This document shows positions 19,913-30,925 of a stretch of DNA of 64,000 bases, one piece after another. Each line of letters opens with the position of its first letter. The first letter of the stretch is position 1. Origin of the DNA: Pseudomonas shahriarae (GTDB lineage: Bacteria; Pseudomonadota; Gammaproteobacteria; Pseudomonadales; Pseudomonadaceae); NCBI RefSeq assembly GCF_014268455.2, contig NZ_CP077085.1:4443001-4507000 (forward strand), written 5' to 3'. Made by a program: the position numbers and the translations under genes. The notes beneath the pieces were generated by a model, which made no database searches, was not told where the DNA came from, and worked only from the letters and a program-made list of their open reading frames with translations.

Positions 19913-21328
19913 ATGAGCGATCAGATTCCGGTACACGACGTTACCCCGCCTGCCAAAAAAACCAGCAACACTGTCGATCTCTACGCCTCGCGGGAGAAAA
20001 TCTACACTCGAGCCTTCACCGGGATGTTCCGCAATCTGCGGATGCTCGGCGGTGCCGGCCTGTTCCTGCTGTACTTCGGTACGGTATGGCTGAACTGGGG
20101 CGGACACCAGGCCGTCTGGTGGAACCTGCCAGAGCGCAAGTTCTTCATTTTCGGTGCGACATTCTGGCCCCAGGACTTCATCCTGCTGTCGGGCATCCTG
20201 ATCATCTCGGCGTTCGGCCTGTTCTTTATCACCGTGTACGCCGGGCGTATCTGGTGCGGCTACACCTGCCCGCAAAGCGTGTGGACCTGGATCTACATGT
20301 GGTGCGAAAAGGTCACCGAAGGCGACCGCAACCAGCGGATCAAGCTGGACAAGGCGCCGATGAGCGCCAACAAGTTCCTGCGTAAACTCAGCAAGCACAC
20401 GCTGTGGCTGCTGATCGGTTTTGTCACCGGCATGACCTTTGTCGGCTACTTCTCGCCGATTCGCGAACTGGTCTTCGAGTTCTTCACCGGCCAGGCCGAT
20501 GGCTGGTCGTACTTCTGGGTTGGCTTCTTCACCCTCGCCACTTACGGCAACGCCGGCTGGCTGCGTGAGCAAGTGTGCATCTACATGTGTCCGTATGCGC
20601 GCTTCCAGAGCGTGATGTTCGACAAAGACACCCTGATCGTTTCCTATGACCCGCGTCGCGGCGAAGCCCGAGGCCCGCGCAAGAAAGGCGTGGACTACAA
20701 GGCCCTGGGCCTGGGGGATTGCATCGACTGCACCATGTGCGTACAGGTCTGCCCCACCGGGATCGACATCCGTGACGGCCTGCAGATTGAGTGCATTGGC
20801 TGCGCGGCCTGTATCGACGCTTGCGACACGATCATGGACAAGATGGACTACCCTCGTGGGTTGATCAGCTACACCACCGAACATAACCTGTCGGGGCAAA
20901 AGACCCACAAGTTGCGTCCGCGCCTGATCGGCTATGCGCTGGTGCTGCTGGCGATGATCACCCTGCTGGCCACGGCGTTCTTCATGCGTTCGCTGGTGGG
21001 TTTCGACGTCAGCAAGGACCGCGTGCTGTACCGCGAAAACGCCGAAGGGCGGATCGAGAACGTCTACAGCCTGAAAATCATGAACAAGGACCAGCGCGAT
21101 CACACCTACGCGCTGGACGCCAGCGGCCTGCCGGACCTCAAGCTACAAGGCAAGCGCGAAATCAAGGTCGCCGCCGGGGAAATCTTCACCATGCCGGTGG
21201 AGCTGTCGAGCGCGCCGGAACAAATGCCATCGAGCACCAACGAGGTGAAATTCATCCTCAAGGATGCTGACGATGACAGCGTCCACGTTGAAGCCAAGAG
21301 CCGATTCATCGGCCCACAAATTCGTTAA
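19913..21328 (+). CDS. ccoG: cytochrome c oxidase accessory protein CcoG (RdxA/FixG)
   Basis: 471 residues; ATG at 19913 chosen (an ATG one codon earlier at 19910 is possible, the 15 residues before are not conserved). Membrane iron-sulphur protein with several helices. Cysteine clusters: WCGYTCPQSVW, CIYMCPYARFQ, and a bacterial ferredoxin pair CIDCTMCVQVCP ... CIGCAACIDACD. A C-terminal immunoglobulin-like periplasmic domain follows. CcoG is a cupric reductase that supplies Cu(I) for CuB assembly. First gene of ccoGHIS. Confidence 0.95.
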   Translation: MSDQIPVHDVTPPAKKTSNTVDLYASREKIYTRAFTGMFRNLRMLGGAGLFLLYFGTVWLNWGGHQAVWWNLPERKFFIFGATFWPQDFILLSGILIISAFGLFFITVYAGRIWCGYTCPQSVWTWIYMWCEKVTEGDRNQRIKLDKAPMSANKFLRKLSKHTLWLLIGFVTGMTFVGYFSPIRELVFEFFTGQADGWSYFWVGFFTLATYGNAGWLREQVCIYMCPYARFQSVMFDKDTLIVSYDPRRGEARGPRKKGVDYKALGLGDCIDCTMCVQVCPTGIDIRDGLQIECIGCAACIDACDTIMDKMDYPRGLISYTTEHNLSGQKTHKLRPRLIGYALVLLAMITLLATAFFMRSLVGFDVSKDRVLYRENAEGRIENVYSLKIMNKDQRDHTYALDASGLPDLKLQGKREIKVAAGEIFTMPVELSSAPEQMPSSTNEVKFILKDADDDSVHVEAKSRFIGPQIR

Positions 21329-21342
21329 AAGAGAGCAGAACA

Positions 21343-21882
21343 ATGCCCGTAGCAACTGCCGCAAGCCCCTGGTACAAGCACCTCTGGCCCTGGATCATCA
21401 TTGCCATCCTGGCCTGCTCGGTGACGTTGACCTTGTCCATGGTGACCATCGCGGTGAACAACCCGGACAACCTGGTCAACGACAACTACTACGAGGCCGG
21501 CAAAGGCATCAACCGCTCCCTGGACCGCGAATTGCTGGCCCAGACCCTGCAAATGCGCGCCACCCTGCACCTGGATGAACTGACCGGGGAAGTGGAGCTG
21601 TTTCTCACGGGCAACAGCGGGCCGACCACTCTGGAACTGAACCTGATTTCGCCGACCCAGCCGGAGAAAGACCGCAAGGTCGTGCTCACCCGCAGCCAGA
21701 GCGAGCCGGGGCGTTATATCGGCCAGGTGACCGACAAGGTCGAAGGCCGCCGCTTCGTCGAGCTGCTGGGGGTCGAAGGCGACCGTACGTGGCGTATGTT
21801 TGAAGAGGAAGAAGTCAGCCATGGCACCGACTTGAAGTTGGGTGACGAGCCGTTGCAGGGTGCTGAAGACCTGAAGAACTGA
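21343..21882 (+). CDS. ccoH: cbb3 oxidase maturation protein CcoH (FixH)
   Basis: 179 residues, one N-terminal membrane helix (about 14-38) and a periplasmic domain; NPDNLVNDNYYEAGKGIN is the FixH hallmark. It binds CcoNOQP sub-complexes during assembly. It starts 14 bases after ccoG; a REP palindrome separates it from ccoI. Confidence 0.9.
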   Translation: MPVATAASPWYKHLWPWIIIAILACSVTLTLSMVTIAVNNPDNLVNDNYYEAGKGINRSLDRELLAQTLQMRATLHLDELTGEVELFLTGNSGPTTLELNLISPTQPEKDRKVVLTRSQSEPGRYIGQVTDKVEGRRFVELLGVEGDRTWRMFEEEEVSHGTDLKLGDEPLQGAEDLKN

Positions 21883-21898
21883 AAACCTGCTCTTCGCG

Positions 21899-21947
21899 CA
21901 TCGCGGACAAGCCTGCTCCTACAGAGGGAGCAGGCTTGCCCGCGATG
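21899..21947. repeat. REP-type palindrome in ccoH-ccoI gap
   Basis: 21-base arms (21899-21919 and 21927-21947) with one mismatch, core GCAAGCCTGCTCC, 7-base loop. Same family as the other REP elements here. It sits inside the cco assembly operon and may modulate ccoG-ccoH versus ccoI-ccoS mRNA levels. Confidence 0.75.
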
Positions 21948-21978
21948 AGGCCCTCCCTGCCCACACAGATCCAAAGCC

Positions 21979-24429
<2,451 letters not shown>

Positions 24430-24451
24430 GCCGCGCGGGCATGGAGTAGCG

Positions 24452-24679
24452 ATGCCAGCTCTTTACGTAATGATTCCCGCGGCGCTGCTGATCGTCGCCA
24501 TCGCTATCTACATCTTCTTCTGGGCGGTGGACAGCGGCCAGTATGACGACCTCGACGGGCCGGCCCACAGCGTGCTGTTCGACGACCAGGATCCCAAGCA
24601 CCTGGCCGCTGTCGACGAGGCCAGCAGCCACCCGCAGCCACCGGCCAAGCCTGACGAGCCGGCGCCGCCCCATGCTTGA
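24452..24679 (+). CDS. ccoS: cbb3 oxidase assembly protein CcoS
   Basis: 75 residues from the ATG at 24452 (upstream in-frame residues overlap ccoI and are not CcoS-like). MPALYVMIPAALLIVAIAIY is the membrane helix, followed by FFWAVDSGQYDDLDGP, the CcoS signature. Required for cofactor insertion into the oxidase. It overlaps the next gene by 8 bases. Confidence 0.92.
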   Translation: MPALYVMIPAALLIVAIAIYIFFWAVDSGQYDDLDGPAHSVLFDDQDPKHLAAVDEASSHPQPPAKPDEPAPPHA

Positions 24680-25355
24680 CCTCGCGCCGCTGCTGGTTTC
24701 CGCGCTGATCCTCGGCCTGCTGGGCGGCGGCCATTGCCTGGGGATGTGCGGCGGCCTGATGGGCGCATTGACCCTGGCCATCCCCCCGGAACAGCGCAGC
24801 CGGCGGTTTCGCCTGCTGCTGGCGTACAACCTGGGACGCATCCTCAGCTATGCCGCCGCCGGCGTATTGATCGGCCTGGCCGGCTGGGCCGTGGCCAACA
24901 GCCCGGCGGCGATGTTCATGCGCATCCTGGCCGGCCTGCTACTGATCAGCATGGGCTTGTACCTGGCCGGCTGGTGGAGCGGCCTGACCCGTATCGAAAG
25001 CCTCGGGCGCGGCCTGTGGCGGCATATCCAGCCGTTTGCCAACCGTTTGCTACCGGTGTCCAGCCTGCCCCGCGCCCTGCTGCTGGGCGCGCTGTGGGGC
25101 TGGTTGCCGTGCGGCCTGGTCTACAGCACCTTGTTGTGGGCGGCCAGCCAGGGCAACGCCGTGGACAGCGGGTTGCTGATGCTCGCTTTTGGCCTCGGCA
25201 CCTGGCCGGTACTGCTCGCCACCGGGCTGGCGGCGGAGCGCGTCACCGCGCTGTTACGCAAGCGCAGTGTGCGCATGGCCGGCGGCCTGCTGGTGATTGT
25301 GTTCGGTATCTGGACCCTACCCGGGCCCCATCAGCACTGGCTGATGGGCCACTAA
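24672..25355 (+). CDS. TauE/DsbD_2-like membrane protein of the cco cluster
   Basis: 227 residues from the ATG at 24672, which overlaps the end of ccoS. Six hydrophobic helices and the motif GGGHCLGMCGGLMGAL in helix 1, with GWLPCGLVYSTLLWA in a later helix, typical of the UreH/DsbD_2-like sulphite-exporter group. The paired Cys/His motifs suggest metal or thiol handling, and the location between ccoS and hemN points to a role in cbb3 maturation, such as copper or thiol traffic. The precise role is inference. Confidence 0.75.
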   Translation: MLDLAPLLVSALILGLLGGGHCLGMCGGLMGALTLAIPPEQRSRRFRLLLAYNLGRILSYAAAGVLIGLAGWAVANSPAAMFMRILAGLLLISMGLYLAGWWSGLTRIESLGRGLWRHIQPFANRLLPVSSLPRALLLGALWGWLPCGLVYSTLLWAASQGNAVDSGLLMLAFGLGTWPVLLATGLAAERVTALLRKRSVRMAGGLLVIVFGIWTLPGPHQHWLMGH

Positions 25356-25384
25356 AAGGCCATGTGGCATAGCGCCGCTCCCCG

Positions 25385-25426
25385 TTGATACAAATCAAGA
25401 TGACCGCCCAGCCATGCCCCTAGACT
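25385..25426 (+). promoter_or_regulatory. Anr-dependent class II promoter of hemN
   Basis: TTGATACAAATCAA (25385-25398) is a perfect FNR/Anr palindrome. TAGACT at 25421-25426 serves as -10, placing the start near 25433 and the box centre at -41.5, exactly the class II geometry. The hemN ATG is at 25458. Confidence 0.88.
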
Positions 25427-25457
25427 CGGCCCACTAGCCAATCCGGGGAACGCCCGC

Positions 25458-26840
25458 ATGCTCGACGCCATTCGTTGGGACACTGATCTGATTCATCGCT
25501 ACGACCTGGCAGGACCGCGCTACACCTCCTACCCCACCGCCGTACAATTCACCAGCCAGGTCGGCACCTTTGACCTGCTGCACGCCCTGCGCGACAGCCG
25601 CAAGGCCGTGCGCCCGCTGTCGCTGTATGTGCACGTGCCGTTCTGCGCGAACATCTGCTACTACTGCGCCTGCAACAAAGTCATTACCAAGGACCGCGGT
25701 CGCGCCCAGGCCTACCTGCAGCGCCTGGAGCAAGAGATTCAACTGGTGGCCTGCCACCTGGACCCCCACCAACAGGTGCAACAGCTGCATTTTGGCGGCG
25801 GCACCCCGACCTTTCTCAGCCACGACGAATTGCGCCAACTGATGGCGCAACTGCGCCAACACTTCAACCTGCTGGATGACGATTCCGGCGACTACGGCAT
25901 TGAGATCGACCCACGGGAAGCCGACTGGGCCACCATGGGCCTGTTGCGTGAACTGGGCTTTAACCGTGTGAGCATCGGCGTGCAGGACCTGGACCCCGAG
26001 GTGCAACGGGCGGTCAATCGCCTGCAAAGCTTGGAAGAGACCCGCGCGGTGATTGACGCCGCGCGCACCCTGCAGTTTCGCTCGATCAACATTGACCTGA
26101 TCTACGGCCTGCCCAAGCAGACCCCCGAGCATTTCGCCCACACGGTGGCCGAAGTCATCAGCCTGCAACCCGACCGCCTGTCCGTATTCAACTATGCCCA
26201 CCTGCCGGAACGCTTCCTGCCCCAGCGACGGATCAACAGCGAAGACCTGCCGGCTCCCGCCGTCAAGTTGCAGATGCTGCAGGAAACCATCGAGCAGCTG
26301 ACAGCCGCCGGCTACACCTACATCGGCATGGACCACTTCGCCCTGCCCGACGACGAACTGGCCATCGCCCAGGAAGAGGGCACCCTGCAACGCAATTTCC
26401 AGGGCTACACCACCCACGGTCATTGCGATTTGATCGGGCTCGGCGTTTCGGCCATCAGTCAGATTGGTGACTTGTACTGCCAGAACAGCAGCGACCTGAG
26501 TCATTACCAGAATGCCCTGGCCGGCGCGCAACTGGCCACCAGTCGCGGCCTGCTGTGCAAGGCGGACGATCGTTTACGAGGGGCGGTGATCCAACAGCTG
26601 ATCTGTCACTTCAGCCTGGACTTCGACAGCATCGAGCAGGCCTTCACCGTGGATTTTCGCGGTTATTTCGCCGAGCTCTGGCCGCAACTCGAAGTAATGG
26701 CCGGAGACGGCCTGATCGAACTCAACGCCAAGGGAATCCGGGTGCTGCCAGCCGGGCGCCTGTTGGTGCGCTCGGTGTGCATGGTGTTCGATGCCTATCT
26801 GGAGCAACAGAATAGGCAGCGCTTTTCACGGGTGATCTGA
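25458..26840 (+). CDS. hemN: oxygen-independent coproporphyrinogen III oxidase
   Basis: 460 residues. Radical-SAM enzyme converting coproporphyrinogen III to protoporphyrinogen IX without oxygen. YVHVPFCANICYYCACNK contains the 4Fe-4S ligands Cys63, Cys67 and Cys70 plus Cys72 of the HemN signature; LHFGGGTPTFLS is the SAM-binding GGGTP motif. Full length with the C-terminal HemN domain (GLGVSAISQIG, NLSxY-like region). A perfect Anr box upstream explains low-oxygen induction. It gives haem for the two cbb3 oxidases when oxygen-dependent HemF cannot. The stop faces the next minus-strand gene with only 6 bases between. Confidence 0.96.
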   Translation: MLDAIRWDTDLIHRYDLAGPRYTSYPTAVQFTSQVGTFDLLHALRDSRKAVRPLSLYVHVPFCANICYYCACNKVITKDRGRAQAYLQRLEQEIQLVACHLDPHQQVQQLHFGGGTPTFLSHDELRQLMAQLRQHFNLLDDDSGDYGIEIDPREADWATMGLLRELGFNRVSIGVQDLDPEVQRAVNRLQSLEETRAVIDAARTLQFRSINIDLIYGLPKQTPEHFAHTVAEVISLQPDRLSVFNYAHLPERFLPQRRINSEDLPAPAVKLQMLQETIEQLTAAGYTYIGMDHFALPDDELAIAQEEGTLQRNFQGYTTHGHCDLIGLGVSAISQIGDLYCQNSSDLSHYQNALAGAQLATSRGLLCKADDRLRGAVIQQLICHFSLDFDSIEQAFTVDFRGYFAELWPQLEVMAGDGLIELNAKGIRVLPAGRLLVRSVCMVFDAYLEQQNRQRFSRVI

Positions 26841-26846
26841 GCCGGG

Positions 26847-27317
26847 TTACTTGGCCATCAACGAGGCGGCCTTCACCGCGTCTTCGGCGCTCAGGTTCTT
26901 CATCGCTTCGCTCAACGACGCATAGGCGCCGGTCAGCGAGGCTTGCAAGCCGCCCAGCGCCGATTGCACGCCGCTCAGTTTCGCCAGGACCTGCTCCGGG
27001 CTGAGGCGCTTGTCGGACATGATCGCCGACATCTCTGCCATCTTTTCCGCGATCTGCTGCTTCAACTGGCGAATCATTTTCAGCAGTTTCTGCACGTTCT
27101 CGTCCAGCCCGCTTTCTTCGATATCATCGTTGGCCGTCTTCTCGGCGCTGGCAGCCTTCAGCGACGCACCGGAAAAGGTCACGCTCACGCCTTCGGCAGG
27201 CTGGGTTTCACCCAGCGCCGTTGATTCGGTACCGGCGCCCACGGTGCTGGTTTTTTTCGGTTCAAGCAGCGTCGGCACAGTGGTGCGGGACGGAAGATTG
27301 CCGTCGATGGAAAGCAT
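26847..27317 (-). CDS. conserved hypothetical coiled-coil protein
   Basis: 156 residues from the ATG at 27317, chosen because GGAGG lies 9 bases upstream; the longer frame to 27362 has no such site. N-terminal half is Thr/Ser/Glu/Pro-rich and probably disordered; residues 80-110 (NVQKLLKMIRQLKQQIAEKMAEM) form a predicted coiled coil, followed by Ala/Leu-rich amphipathic helices. No signal peptide or membrane span. It shares the 154-base upstream region with the divergent anr gene. Same position as an uncharacterised gene between hemN and anr in P. aeruginosa, as I recall. Function unknown. Confidence 0.75.
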   Translation of the reverse strand: MLSIDGNLPSRTTVPTLLEPKKTSTVGAGTESTALGETQPAEGVSVTFSGASLKAASAEKTANDDIEESGLDENVQKLLKMIRQLKQQIAEKMAEMSAIMSDKRLSPEQVLAKLSGVQSALGGLQASLTGAYASLSEAMKNLSAEDAVKAASLMAK

Positions 27318-27471
27318 ATCGTGAGCCTCCAAGCTCTTGGTCGTTAGCAGTTCATCGGCCACCGGGTAAAAATCTTTATATCTCTGCCGGTTTTTTGTAC
27401 AGGCTGGCTTGATAGTCCCTCAGTGCGGTACCCTTACGTCTTATGTGTGTTTTCCCACAAGGATTTAAGAA

Positions 27472-28206
27472 ATGTCCGAGCCAGTTAAACTGCGCGCTCA
27501 TAGCCAGGCTCACTGCAAGGATTGCAGCCTGGCTCCCCTCTGCTTGCCACTTTCGCTGAATCTGGAAGACATGGATGCGCTGGACGAAATCGTTAAACGT
27601 GGTCGCCCACTGAAGAAAGGCGAGTTTCTGTTTCGCCAGGGCGACAAGTTCGATTCCGTCTATGCAGTACGCTCGGGCGCCTTGAAGACGTTCAGCCTGA
27701 GCGATAGTGGCGAAGAGCAAATCACCGGTTTCCACCTGCCCAGCGAGCTGGTCGGCCTATCGGGCATGGACACCGAGATCCACCCGGTGTCGGCCCAGGC
27801 CCTGGAAACCACGTCGGTGTGCGAGATTCCCTTCGAACGCCTGGATGAACTGGCCCTGCAATTGCCGCAGTTGCGCCGCCAGTTGATGCGAGTGATGAGC
27901 CGGGAAATCCGGGACGACCAGCAAATGATGCTGTTGCTGTCGAAGAAAACCGCCGACGAACGGATTGCCACCTTCCTGGTCAACCTGTCGGCGCGCTTCC
28001 GCGCCCGTGGTTTCTCGGCCAATCAGTTCCGCCTGAGCATGTCGCGCAACGAAATCGGCAATTACCTGGGCCTGGCGGTAGAAACCGTGTCCCGGGTGTT
28101 CACGCGCTTCCAGCAGAACGAACTGATTGCCGCCGAGGGCAAGGAAGTGCACATCCTCGACCCGATCCAGCTCTGCGCGCTGGCCGGCGGCTCCCTCGAC
28201 GGCTGA
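27472..28206 (+). CDS. anr: oxygen-sensing transcriptional regulator Anr (FNR family)
   Basis: 244 residues. N-terminal cysteines Cys15, Cys18 and Cys24 plus Cys117 match the four ligands of the oxygen-labile 4Fe-4S cluster in FNR. A cyclic-nucleotide-like beta-roll (about 45-130) and a dimerisation helix lead to a C-terminal winged helix with [22 protein letters not shown], where E-x-x-S-R reads the TTGAT half site. Global activator of microaerobic genes; its target boxes precede the first ccoN and hemN in this window. Confidence 0.96.
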   Translation: MSEPVKLRAHSQAHCKDCSLAPLCLPLSLNLEDMDALDEIVKRGRPLKKGEFLFRQGDKFDSVYAVRSGALKTFSLSDSGEEQITGFHLPSELVGLSGMDTEIHPVSAQALETTSVCEIPFERLDELALQLPQLRRQLMRVMSREIRDDQQMMLLLSKKTADERIATFLVNLSARFRARGFSANQFRLSMSRNEIGNYLGLAVETVSRVFTRFQQNELIAAEGKEVHILDPIQLCALAGGSLDG

Positions 28207-28296
28207 TCGGCGCACGAGGGGCGCGACACTTGTGGCCAAGCCAACCGGCGAGGCCGCAGGTATACTGCTGGGTCTTTGCGCCCAGGACTCCCGACG

Positions 28297-28845
28297 ATGA
28301 CTTTCGACGCCTTCGACATCAAATCCCTGATTCGCCCCGTCATCGACTTCCCCAAGCCTGGGGTGATCTTTCGTGATATCACGCCGCTGTTCCAGTCGCC
28401 CAAGGCCATGCGCCTGGTGGCCGACACCTTTATCCACCGCTACGTCGAAGCCGAGTTCAGCCATATCGGCGCGATGGACGCCCGGGGCTTTTTGATCGGT
28501 TCGGTGATTGCCTACCAACTGAACAAGCCGCTGATCCTCTTCCGCAAGCAAGGCAAGCTGCCAGCGGACGTGCTGTCCGAGGGCTATCAGACCGAATACG
28601 GCGAAGCCTTCCTCGAAGTGCACGCCGACAGCCTGTGTGAAGGGGATTCGGTGTTGATGTTCGATGACTTGATCGCCACCGGTGGCACCTTGATTGCTGC
28701 AGCGAACCTGACGCGGCGCATGGGCGCGCGGATTTTTGAGGCGGCGGCGATTATTGACCTGCCGGAGTTGGGCGGCTCGCAGCGTCTGGAGGATATGGGA
28801 ATTCCTACGTTCTGTTTGACGCAGTTTGGGTTGACTGAGCGGTAA
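28297..28845 (+). CDS. apt: adenine phosphoribosyltransferase
   Basis: 182 residues from the ATG at 28297 (the seven upstream in-frame residues lack a ribosome site). Salvages adenine with PRPP to [17 protein letters not shown] is the type I PRTase N-terminal signature, [11 protein letters not shown] the flexible loop, and [14 protein letters not shown] the PRPP-binding motif. Independent unit 90 bases after anr. Confidence 0.95.
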   Translation: MTFDAFDIKSLIRPVIDFPKPGVIFRDITPLFQSPKAMRLVADTFIHRYVEAEFSHIGAMDARGFLIGSVIAYQLNKPLILFRKQGKLPADVLSEGYQTEYGEAFLEVHADSLCEGDSVLMFDDLIATGGTLIAAANLTRRMGARIFEAAAIIDLPELGGSQRLEDMGIPTFCLTQFGLTER

Positions 28846-28858
28846 TTTGCGCGGGTCT

Positions 28859-28887
28859 TGTGGGCTTCATCGCGGGCAAGCCCACAT
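28859..28887. repeat. single REP element after apt
   Basis: TGTGGGCTT and AAGCCCACA flank CATCGCGGGC, giving one short REP hairpin. A degenerate second half (GTGGGAGCC) lies at about 28911. It lies between the convergent apt and acyl-CoA dehydrogenase genes. Confidence 0.55.
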
Positions 28888-28927
28888 TTTGATTTGTGAA
28901 CCCATTCAAAGGTGGGAGCCCCCTCAA

Positions 28928-30076
28928 TCACAACCCCATCTGCTTACTGATGATTTCATTCATCACCTCCCGGGTCCCGCCGCCAATCGACAAAATCCGA
29001 TTGTCGCGGTATAGCCGCTCCACCAGGCTGCCGCGCATATAGCCCAGGCCACCCAGGATCTGCACCGCGTCATACGTCACGCGGTCGGCGGTGTCGGTGG
29101 CCAGGTTCTTGGCCATGGAGATCTCCTTGATCACGCTCTTGCCCGCCGCCATCTTCGCCGCCTGGCGGTAAGTGAACTCGCGGGAAACCTCGACCGCCGT
29201 GGCCATCTCCGCCAGGCGGTGCTTGAGCACCTGGAACTTGCCAATCGGCTTGCCAAAGGCCTGCCGCTGCGCAGCCCACTTCAGGCTCTCTTCCAGGGCC
29301 ATCTGCGCGGTCATATTGGCCATTAATGCCAGGGCCAGGCGCTCGCTCTGGAAGTTGCCCATGATGCAGGCAAAGCCCATGTTTTCGCCGCCGATCAGAT
29401 TACCCACCGGCACCTGGCAATCATCGAAGAACAGCTCGGCAGTGTCCGACGCCCACCAGCCCATCTTCTTCAGCGGCTGGCCGACGGTGAAGCCAGGCGT
29501 GTCCTTCTCGATCAATAACAGGCTGATGCCGGCAAAGCCAGGCCCGCCGGTACGCACGGCGACGGTGTAGTAGTCGGCGCGTGCGCCACTGGTGATAAAA
29601 GTCTTGCTGCCACTGACCCGATAACAATCGCCATCGCGCACCGCACGGGTTTGCAGGCTGGCCACGTCGGAGCCGCCACCGGGCTCGGTGACGGCCAGGG
29701 CCATGATCTTCTCACCGGACAGCACCTGCGGGGCCACGCGCTCGCGCACTGCGGGGCGCGCCCATTTGACGACGGGCGGCAGGCCGATATCCAGCGAGCC
29801 CAGCCCCGCCACTACACCACCGGAGCCACAACGCATCAGCTCTTCGCTGGCGGCGACCTTGGCGAACAGGTCGCCCTCATGGCTGCCGCCCAGGGCTTCA
29901 GGGTAGCCAATGCCGAGAATCCCCGCCGCGCCGGCCTTGAGGTACAGCTCGCGGGGGAAGTGTTCGGCCTCCTCCCATTGCTCGATGCCCGGCAGAATCT
30001 CGCGCTCGACAAAACGGCGCACGCTGTCGCGGACCAATTGGTGACTGGGGTCGAAATATTCCTGGTAGGCAGACAT
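28928..30076 (-). CDS. acyl-CoA dehydrogenase family protein
   Basis: 382 residues from the ATG at 30076 (GGAG 7 bases upstream; a TTG two codons earlier is less likely). FAD-dependent acyl-CoA dehydrogenase with the three family domains: helical N-terminus, beta domain with MALAVTEPGGGSDVASL and KTFITSGARADYY, and C-terminal helices ending ILGGLGYMRGSLVERLYRDNRI. The usual catalytic Glu of IYEGT is Gly in SIGGGTREV; instead Glu-Glu in MALEESLKWAAQRQAFG matches where long-chain and isovaleryl enzymes keep their base. So a branched- or long-chain substrate is more likely than short-chain. Convergent with apt. Confidence 0.88.
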   Translation of the reverse strand: MSAYQEYFDPSHQLVRDSVRRFVEREILPGIEQWEEAEHFPRELYLKAGAAGILGIGYPEALGGSHEGDLFAKVAASEELMRCGSGGVVAGLGSLDIGLPPVVKWARPAVRERVAPQVLSGEKIMALAVTEPGGGSDVASLQTRAVRDGDCYRVSGSKTFITSGARADYYTVAVRTGGPGFAGISLLLIEKDTPGFTVGQPLKKMGWWASDTAELFFDDCQVPVGNLIGGENMGFACIMGNFQSERLALALMANMTAQMALEESLKWAAQRQAFGKPIGKFQVLKHRLAEMATAVEVSREFTYRQAAKMAAGKSVIKEISMAKNLATDTADRVTYDAVQILGGLGYMRGSLVERLYRDNRILSIGGGTREVMNEIISKQMGL

Positions 30077-30149
30077 CGGCAAGCTCCATGCAGAGATGGA
30101 GCGAACTTACCAAGCGCTTGCTTGGTTATCAAGCCGAACGCAGAACCCA

Positions 30150-30236
30150 TGTAGGAGCGGGCTTGCCTGCGATGCAGGCACTGCGGTGTATCAGGAGGAC
30201 CGAGGCGATGCCATCGCAGGCAAGCCAGCTCCCACA
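30150..30236. repeat. REPIN (paired REP elements)
   Basis: Two inward-facing arms, TGTAGGAGCGGGCTTGCCTG at 30150 and the matching CAGGCAAGCCAGCTCCCACA ending at 30236, each continuing into GCGATG/CATCGC, around a 37-base centre. Lies between the acyl-CoA dehydrogenase promoter and the end of recR. Confidence 0.8.
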
Positions 30237-30264
30237 CAAGCCAGCGTGCCAGAGGATATTGGGC

Positions 30265-30867
30265 TTAGAGCGCGATAGGTTTACGCCCGGCAAACGAGTG
30301 CGCCAGGGTGCCGCCGTCCACCAGTTCCAGCTCGCCACCCAACGGCACGCCATGGGCGATGCGCGAGGTGATCAAGCCTTTGTTGGTCAGCAGTTGGGCG
30401 ATGTAATGCGCCGTGGCTTCCCCTTCCACCGTCGGGTTGGTGGCCAGAATCACCTCGGTAAAGGTGCCCTGCCCTTCAATGCGCGCCACCAACTGCGGGA
30501 TACCAATGGCCTCCGGCCCCAGGCCGTCGAGCGGCGACAGGTGGCCCTTGAGCACGAAGTAGCGCCCGCGATAGCCGGTCTGCTCCACCGCGTAGACGTC
30601 CATCGGCCCTTCGACCACGCACAGCAGCGTATCGTCGCGACGGGGGTCGGCGCATTGCGGGCACAGTTCTTCTTCGGTGAGGGTGCGGCACTGGCGGCAA
30701 TGGCCCACACCGTCCATGGCCTGGCTCAAGGCCTGGGCCAGTCGCGAGCCACCGCTGCGGTCACGCTCCAGCAGTTGCAGCGCCATGCGCTGGGCGGTTT
30801 TCTGGCCCACGCCCGGCAAGGTGCGCAGGGCGTCGATCAGTTGACGAATCAGAGGGCTGAAGCTCAT
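30265..30867 (-). CDS. recR: recombination mediator protein RecR
   Basis: 200 residues from the ATG at 30867; 74 upstream in-frame residues overlap the neighbouring gene and are not RecR. N-terminal helix-hairpin-helix [16 protein letters not shown], zinc finger [16 protein letters not shown], and a Toprim domain beginning [17 protein letters not shown]. It acts with RecO and RecF to load RecA at gaps. Usually directly after ybaB; here an oxidoreductase gene and a terminator intervene. Confidence 0.95.
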   Translation of the reverse strand: MSFSPLIRQLIDALRTLPGVGQKTAQRMALQLLERDRSGGSRLAQALSQAMDGVGHCRQCRTLTEEELCPQCADPRRDDTLLCVVEGPMDVYAVEQTGYRGRYFVLKGHLSPLDGLGPEAIGIPQLVARIEGQGTFTEVILATNPTVEGEATAHYIAQLLTNKGLITSRIAHGVPLGGELELVDGGTLAHSFAGRKPIAL

Positions 30868-30925
30868 GGGGCAAAGGTCCGACAAAACAACGAGACGCGG
30901 TTTATACCCGCGCCTCGGATAAGCG

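Noticed and set aside
27405..27425. Anr autoregulatory box before anr (TTGATAGTCCCTCA)
   Set aside because: Only the left half site fits; the right half has no match to GTCAA or ATCAA.
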